From NCBI GenBank assembly GCA_024196135.1, contig JAMQCK010000974.1:1-13404 (forward strand): a stretch of 13,404 bases of DNA, read 5' to 3'. The stretch comes from Pleurotus ostreatus/Saccharomyces cerevisiae fusant. Taxonomy: Eukaryota > Opisthokonta. Below, one piece after another: positions 8,859 through 13,404 of this stretch. Below the pieces are notes generated by a model that made no database searches, had not been told where the DNA came from, and saw only the letters and a program-made list of their open reading frames with translations. The position numbers were made by a program, and so were the translations under genes. The number at the start of each line of letters is the position of its first letter. The first letter of the stretch is position 1.

Positions 8859-9262
8859 TGTGTAGTATGTTTCCGAAAATGAGAGTGTGATAAAGAGGGT
8901 ATAAAAGAGTGTATCAGTCCTGCAGGAATTGTGGTCGAGGAACGCGCAGGAGGCGCGGGCGTCACAAACGCGTGACATCACATTGACAGTTCGGCACAGC
9001 GGTCCGGACATGCTTCTCTCTGACAAAAGACGCTGTGACACGCGCCCTCTAGCCGCTTTTGGAAGGAGGGCCATGGCCCGTTCCCTCCATCGTCTTTTCT
9101 GATATGCTCCCGCCACCCGCCATCGTCGGGGCCGTTCAGCGTGCCGGTTTTTCACATTCCGTTGCGCCCCCATTCCACGCCGATTTCCTGTTCGCCCGCC
9201 CCGCGCATTATTCGCTTTTCGCTCGCTTTTCGCTTTTCATGATTGCACTTCCCCCCCCCGGG
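8859..9262. promoter_or_regulatory. Divergent promoter between MYND gene 2 and the membrane-protein gene
   Basis: About 380-400 bp separate the divergent starts. A TATAAAA motif lies at about 8900-8906, some 45 bp before the MYND gene 2 start. The 14-mer shared with the hydrolase promoter is at 8969-8982. Near the plus-strand gene there is a pyrimidine-rich run with repeated CGCTTTT (about 9213-9238) followed by a C9 tract (9251-9259), which looks like a fungal CT-rich start region. Plus-strand frames cross this area, but none shows convincing protein-like content. Confidence 0.5.
8969..8982. promoter_or_regulatory. 14-bp shared element, copy 2 (CGCGTGACATCACA)
   Basis: This is an exact copy of the 14-mer at 6791-6804. 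It lies about 111 bp upstream of the split start codon of MYND gene 2 and also within the divergent promoter of the membrane-protein gene. The core TGACATCA resembles a bZIP half-palindrome. Confidence 0.45.
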
Positions 9263-9918
9263 ATGTCTCGATTTCGGTGTCGGCGGTGTCGGCGGCGTCG
9301 GCGGGGGATGCTTACGATCGGCCCAGGACGTCTTACTCTGGCTCGTATTCTACCCCCCTTCTAATCGTCGACGGCGAGGACGTGGAGGTCGACTTCCCGG
9401 CTCGCCTACTCGACAAGCGCTCCGGCCTCTTCGAAAACTCACAGCCTACTTCGCTCTCCGTCGGCCTCATCGTCGCCGGCACGATCATTTTTGCCGTCTC
9501 CCTCGCGGCTCTCGCGTACTACATTGCTCGCCGCAGACAACGCGCTCTGGCGTCGGACGACAGCATGGCTTCCTTCATACAGATGGAAGAAGGCGGCTCG
9601 GGCGGCTCGCGATCTCCCCCATATATCCAGCCACGGCCACCCTCGCCGTACCCACACCACCTTCTGCCACGGCCACCTTCGCCGTACCCACATCACCTTC
9701 ACTCCAAGCCTCTGCCATCGCTCGCGCATCTGCTGCCGCCGCCGCCGCAGCAGCAGCAGCAGCAGCAGCCGGCTCACAGCACCGCGCGCCAGTCCAAGGC
9801 GGCGAGGGCCACCCAGCAGCTGTACACCCTTCCGACGGGGGGTTACCCTTTCGCATCGCGTACCCGACGCGAACGGCGAGCGCACGCTCGAGTGCGATTT
9901 CTTGACCAATCAACATGA
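9239..9918 (+). CDS. Small single-pass membrane protein, Pro-rich with polyQ; start and end uncertain
   Basis: The coding frame is clear from about 9328 to 9840. It shows strong G/C third positions and encodes a short ectodomain-like stretch (LLIVDGEDVEVDFPARLL), one membrane segment (LSVGLIVAGTIIFAVSLAAL followed by AYYIA, then RRRQR), and a Pro-rich tail with two 12-residue repeats and seven glutamines. The basic run after the membrane segment suggests a cytosolic C-terminus. This frame has no ATG close upstream. A 50-bp intron 9277-9326 (GTGTCG..CAG, a weak donor) would join it to ATG 9263 (MSRFR, 201 aa) or ATG 9239 (209 aa). The 3' end as read is a TGA at 9916-9918, but coding character moves to another frame after the G6 run at 9837-9842, so this may be the N-terminal part of the next gene. 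I recognise no family. Confidence 0.5.
9631..9702 (+). repeat. 36-bp tandem duplication in the coding sequence
   Basis: Two adjacent 36-bp copies (9631-9666 and 9667-9702) differ at only a few positions and code for PRPPSPYPHHLL and PRPPSPYPHHLH. Most differences are synonymous third-position changes, so the duplication appears to be kept at the protein level. Confidence 0.9.
9736..9768 (+). repeat. (CCG)4(CAG)7 microsatellite
   Basis: Four CCG units (9736-9747) are followed by seven pure CAG units (9748-9768), coding for PPPP then seven glutamines in the membrane-protein frame. A pure CAG run is likely to vary in length between strains. Confidence 0.95.
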
Positions 9919-12096
9919 TCTGTCAGTAACTTCGCCTCGATCTTTTGCGGGACTTGATGACTAACCGTGCGTCCACAGCAAAAAGGTTCTCCTTCCCCAG
10001 CTGCAGGAGCTGGCGAAGCTCCTCGACGTCGTTCCTCAAATCGCGAGGCCGCGCAAGGATCACTATCTCAAGAGCCTGCAGGAGTTTAGCGCTGAGATGA
10101 TGGGCGGCCAGGCCGTGTGGAAAGCCAAGTACGAATCCCCCATTCCTATCAGAATGCCGTAGCTCACCTTGTTATCCCTCTCTCGTTTAGATATAGGCCA
10201 AACAACACAAGGTCGCACAAGGGACCAGTTGATTCCACGGCGACAACCACTGCGTCCGGCAGGCCGCGTAAAGTCAACGATTCGTACAGCCGCCGCGAGA
10301 AAATGAAGGTGGCCGGCGTGATCGGTCTTCGCCCAGAGACGCGCACGAAACCGGACATGAAGATCATGGAGTACATGGTAAGTACGACATCCACTGATAC
10401 ATTCATATCGTTCAACCTCGTCTTCAGGTCAAGGAAGGATGCTCGCTTGCAGCGAGCGACCCTCTGTATACCGGACAGACTGCTCTGGTGGTGCAGGGTC
10501 CGGACAACGAGTGGAAAGTCATCCCGAAAGTGAGTTCTACATATATTTCTTGCACTCCGTGTCCGTGCTGACCGCCGTTTAGGCTCGCACAAGCCAGGCA
10601 TCTTCGTCTGTCGCGTCGGTGGGAACGTACCGACCGCCTCCGCCCCCGCCGTCGCGAACCTCTGAGTCGTCTGCTGCGTCAGTGGATACGTTCCGGCACC
10701 CTCCGCCCCCGTCGTCGCGGACCTCGGCTTCGTCTGCTGCATCAGTGGAAACGTTTCGGCCCCCTCCGCCCCCACCGTCGCGGATTTCGTCCGAGTTGTC
10801 CACGGTAAGTCGGGCTTTTCGCTTTTCTTGTCGCAACGTGACTTACGCTCTTCTGTCAGACGGACGAGTATAGTACGGGGCCCCTCATGCCCGAGCTGGA
10901 AATCATGCTGGCTCAAATGGTGCCGTTTGGGGTGCGTGCTCTGAAGGCCTACAGAGTCGATACTGACGAGGTTCCAGATCACAGGCCAGTATTGGCACAC
11001 CATCCGTCGCCAGATGCAACTTGCGACGAATCCTCGCGCCTCGTACAACTCTGCCACCCCGTCATTCCTAGCCGAGGTCACTCCAGCCTTTCCCGCGGTG
11101 CCACAGCAGGTCGCTATCCATGAAGGCTGGCCGTTCGAGCGCCGCGGCGTCGACAGGTCGGCGACTTCAGAGCACCAGCAGCCACCCATCTCCGCGCGCT
11201 CCGTATCGTCGTCGTCGTCATCTGCATCACTATGGTCTCCGCCAACGCCTCCGCCCATTCCTTCGGAGCACTCTTCACGCATGGACATCGATGGTGACTG
11301 CGCTCCCGTCGCGATGCAGGTGGACGGTATCGTGAATCGACCCTCAGCGTCGATGCAGGTGGACGTCGCGGATCGACCCTCGGCGGCGATGCAGGGGAAC
11401 GTCATGGATCCACCGTCTTCGAAACGTACAAAGGCACGCAGGAAGGCGGACCCGTCGCGCAAGTACATGATGCCTGGTCCCGCGAACTCCATCATTCCGT
11501 GCACCCGCAAGCATCTGCCAGCACACACGATGCCCCAGATCCCTTACAGTCAAGACTTCCAACGTTTGAACGAAATCTTTGGGCCGTGGGACTACTTCGT
11601 GCCGTACGATCTGGAGGTCATTCCGCTGCAGATTGACGGGCAGCGCATCCCCCTCGTGGAGTGGACGCCTCTGTTGAAGGCCATCGCTCCGGAATTATAC
11701 ACGCAAGTCAAAGTTCGTCTCTCCAACGTTATCGTGAGTCTCGCGCGTCCGCTGAGCATGCCGTGTACTCACAGGCTCGTCACGCAGGTCTTCATCAGGG
11801 AGTATCGGAAGTTCGCAAACCATGAAGACTTCCTCAAGCATTACCCCAACGGCTTTACTGCGACGGTGGCGACGGTTCGCGCGCGTAGGCAGGCGGAAGC
11901 TGAAGCCTTTGTGCCGCGGATTGCCCTCCGCTATCCGGATACGTTCGGGCTCAAAAAGCCCATAGCGATCGTCAGCAGATACGAAGAGCTGGCTATCGGA
12001 TCCCCGGCGCTTGTCGATGCTGACCTGGCGGAAGAGATTCATGAATATTACCGAGTCCCACCTACATTCGCTCCTCGTACTAGTACTGCCTCGTAG
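9915..12096 (+). CDS. Unrecognised Pro-rich protein with basic NLS-like motif (8 exons, about 602 aa)
   Basis: Model exons are 9915-9925, 9979-10128, 10191-10377, 10428-10529, 10583-10804, 10860-10931, 10978-11733 and 11788-12096 (1809 nt, 603 codons). Introns are 46-62 bp with GT..AG ends and good branch sites (CTAAC, CTGAT, CTGAC). The ATG at 9915 needs a GTAACT donor at 9926. A better GTCAGT donor at 9922 instead joins exon 2 to the frame running in from upstream (9842-9921), so the true N-terminus may lie further 5'. Residues about 10-53 look helical (LLPQLQELAKLLDVV). Residues 161-223 are three 21-residue Pro-rich repeats. Residues about 360-396 hold short MQVD-type repeats. KRTKARRK at 397-404 is a candidate nuclear localisation signal. 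The C-terminal ~190 residues look globular (FGPWDYFVPYDLEVIPLQID). The last intron, 11734-11787, is 54 nt with no stop codon, so its splicing is inferred from its splice sites. I recognise no domain, and no function is claimed. Confidence 0.78.
10613..10801 (+). repeat. 63-bp tandem repeat, three copies
   Basis: Copies start at 10613, 10676 and 10739. Each encodes a 21-residue unit of the form SV(G/D/E)T(Y/F)R(P/H)PPPP(P/S)SR followed by a Ser-rich linker. The polyproline cores resemble SH3 or WW ligands. All of exon 5 beyond its first ten codons is made of this array. Confidence 0.93.
11311..11420 (+). repeat. Degenerate 33-36 bp coding repeat, three copies
   Basis: The units encode AMQVDGIVNRPS, SMQVDVADRPS and AMQGNVMDPPS, preceded by a related MDIDGD. 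The copies have diverged more than the 63-bp array in the same gene. The array ends right at the basic KRTKARRK stretch. Confidence 0.8.
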
Positions 12097-12585
12097 TCTG
12101 CCAGCCTGTCTTTCTTGAAACCTATCCCCAACACTCGCTCTTGTGCTGTACATTGCTCCCTACGTATATGCTTGGGTTTCAGATGCTCTGCCCTGCTTGT
12201 GTACAATTCTTTAGCTGCTAGTAGATTCTATTTCTTGTACGACTCGAACCACATTCGGCACTACCATCAGGACTCAGTATCTTACTTAACTTCGTAACGT
12301 CTTGGCTTCAATATATCCAACTTCGCGACATTCCATGGCTGAAAGAGCAGCAAGTCAGCGACCCATGGACACGAGGCGCAGGACAGCCCCACCTTGTCAC
12401 TTATTGCATGGTCAGTTCCCTTGACGCGATTGGCTGGTTGCTGATAACAAGGGGCCATCGCAGGGGGCAGCGCAGACACGGCATGCGGACTGGCGTGCGC
12501 GGGCAGAGTTGGGAGTTATGTGAAGGCGGTTAAGGGCGTTCTGCAACCGGGCCTCGAGGATAAGACCGATCTCGACCGGGCCGCA
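12097..12585. other. Downstream region without a supported gene
   Basis: The first ~200 bp is AT-richer (for example 12200-12300) and fits the 3' UTR and polyadenylation region of the plus-strand gene. From about 12412 to 12585 the minus strand continues the open frame of the glutamate synthase relic, but recognisable similarity to that enzyme has faded. I see nothing else here. Confidence 0.45.
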
Positions 12586-13067
12586 GAGCAAGGCAATATT
12601 CTTGGGACCCGTGGCCTTGCCAAGCTTTACCATCTCGCTGTTGTCGTGGGAGGTGTAGGTGCGGGCCATGTCGAGGAAGTTGGCGAGGCCACCGCTCATA
12701 TACGCAGATAAGTGACGCCCAGCGATGTTGAGCAGTGTGGCGCGTCCACGTCTCGCGCCCTAGCAGCCGCGATCATCTGCACCCCCGAGTCAACGCCCGA
12801 GCTACGTTCCGCGAAGCGCTGGCAGGGGCACAGAGTCGAAGGCGCGCCAGAGGTGGCACCGTACAAGCAGGTTTTGCCGACGGTGACGATGACGTTCTCC
12901 TCCGCCTCTAAGGTTGACGTCGTGGGCAGGTAGACGATGAGTCGACCACCTCAGGGACCGCTTTCGAGCTCGATGATGATCCCGTGCGCAAGCGACGTGC
13001 CCAGCGGCTGGCTGTTGGAACCCGGCATCGAAGCAGGTATGGCGTCCTCCGGAAAGCCCATGTCATG
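12586..13067 (-). pseudogene. Decayed glutamate synthase GXGXG-domain fragment
   Basis: On the minus strand, pieces of the C-terminal GXGXG (beta-helix) domain of glutamate synthase (GOGAT, large subunit) appear in the right order: MGFPEDAI near 13061, QPLGTSLAHGIIIELESG, then GGRLIVY and AEENVIV, CLYGATSG near 12852-12878, QRFAERSSG, GRHLSAYMSGGLANFLDMA (family: GRNFAAGMSGGIAYVLDMA) and EMVKLGKATGP at about 12604-12636. The fragment is broken. A TGA at 12951-12953 stands where the family's NDYVGKGLS segment should be; that segment is missing. A small insertion sits before CLYGATSG. The MSGG part is in a different frame from the CLYGATSG part. No catalytic amidotransferase or FMN-binding part is present in the window. 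It is therefore a relic, not a working enzyme. The recognition rests on family motifs recalled, not on a search. Confidence 0.82.
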
Positions 13068-13404
13068 ATGCCGATGAATCATACAGGACAAGGAATCGCC
13101 GAAGGCGCGATCAGCGCTGGCGGTTTCTCACTCCTTGTGAGCAGGGAAACTTTTTGTGAGCGAGCTTGGCCTGCGCGTTCTCTGCCTTCCTCGACTCTAG
13201 CGCATTCTTCTTGAGCACCGAGTTGACACGCTTGGGTCCCGCTATTCACGCCCGCGAGCCGCAGGTTGAACTCTTTCTGTCGAGACGTGAGCTTCCCCAT
13301 CTTCGTACAAGAACGGAGTAAACACACCAAGCTAACCCTCACGACCATCATGCTCACTTCCAAGCGCGGGGACTGCCCTTGCAGGCTCTCGTCCGCCCCG
13401 GCCT
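13068..13404. other. Unassigned right end of the window
   Basis: No gene is supported. The minus strand has a 94-codon open frame (13363-13079) containing an internal ATG that begins MGKLTSRQKEFNLRLAG. A neighbouring frame reads RVNSVLKKNALESRK and continues Lys/Ala-rich. The two look like one basic, helical sequence broken by a frame change, but I cannot name the family, and this part does not resemble glutamate synthase. Confidence 0.3.

Noticed and set aside
10164..11528. 454-codon open frame on the minus strand opposite the unrecognised Pro-rich gene
   Set aside because: It runs straight across several well-formed plus-strand introns. Its apparent GAEG/GTFP repeats are the reverse reading of the 63-bp coding repeat.
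12412..12699. A stand-alone 95-aa gene starting at the MSGGLANFLD methionine
   Set aside because: The upstream sequence continues the glutamate synthase motif pattern (GRHLSAY before MSGG), so the methionine is internal to a decayed larger domain.
1..13404. Search by eye for tRNA/rRNA genes, CRISPR arrays, terminal inverted repeats, transposase or reverse-transcriptase motifs
   Set aside because: None was found. The only repeats are short tandem arrays in coding regions and promoters.

Overview
The window looks like nuclear DNA of a filamentous basidiomycete, most likely an Agaricomycete. It is GC-rich at third codon positions, and its genes are cut by many very short introns (46-84 bp in my models) with GT(A/G)-type donors and CTAAC/CTGAC-like branch sites. 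One predicted protein has a fungal golgin GRIP domain, and two belong to the large basidiomycete MYND zinc-finger families. I see no prokaryotic operon, CRISPR array, tRNA, rRNA or intact transposon. All gene models are spliced by eye from the sequence; each one stays in frame across every exon junction.

Layout: (1) 194-2121 (+), MYND zinc-finger protein 1, 588 aa. (2) 2369-5084 (+), GRIP-domain golgin, 821 aa, six exons. (3) 5306-6588 (-), dienelactone-hydrolase-family protein, 276 aa, eight exons, convergent with the golgin. (4) 6873-8858 (-), MYND zinc-finger protein 2, 608 aa, a paralog of gene 1 in inverted orientation. (5) about 9239-9918 (+), a small single-pass membrane protein with Pro-rich repeats and a polyglutamine run; its 5' end is uncertain. 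(6) 9915-12096 (+), an unrecognised Pro-rich, NLS-bearing protein of about 602 aa with eight exons; it may be continuous with gene 5. (7) about 12586-13067 (-), a decayed fragment of the GXGXG domain of glutamate synthase. The last ~330 bases are unassigned.

The most notable structure is the pair of inverted MYND paralogs. They flank the golgin and the hydrolase and share every splice site. This includes an intron that splits the ATG start codon (A|TG) and a second intron that splits the zinc finger between its first and second cysteine ligands. Other items worth a second look are the glutamate synthase relic, a frame switch at a G6 run linking genes 5 and 6, a 63-bp tandem repeat coding for SH3-ligand-like polyproline segments, and repeat clusters plus a shared 14-mer in the promoters of the two minus-strand genes.

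Nothing suggests that the genes act in one pathway. They look like ordinary housekeeping or lineage-specific fungal genes, with the MYND pair arising by duplication.
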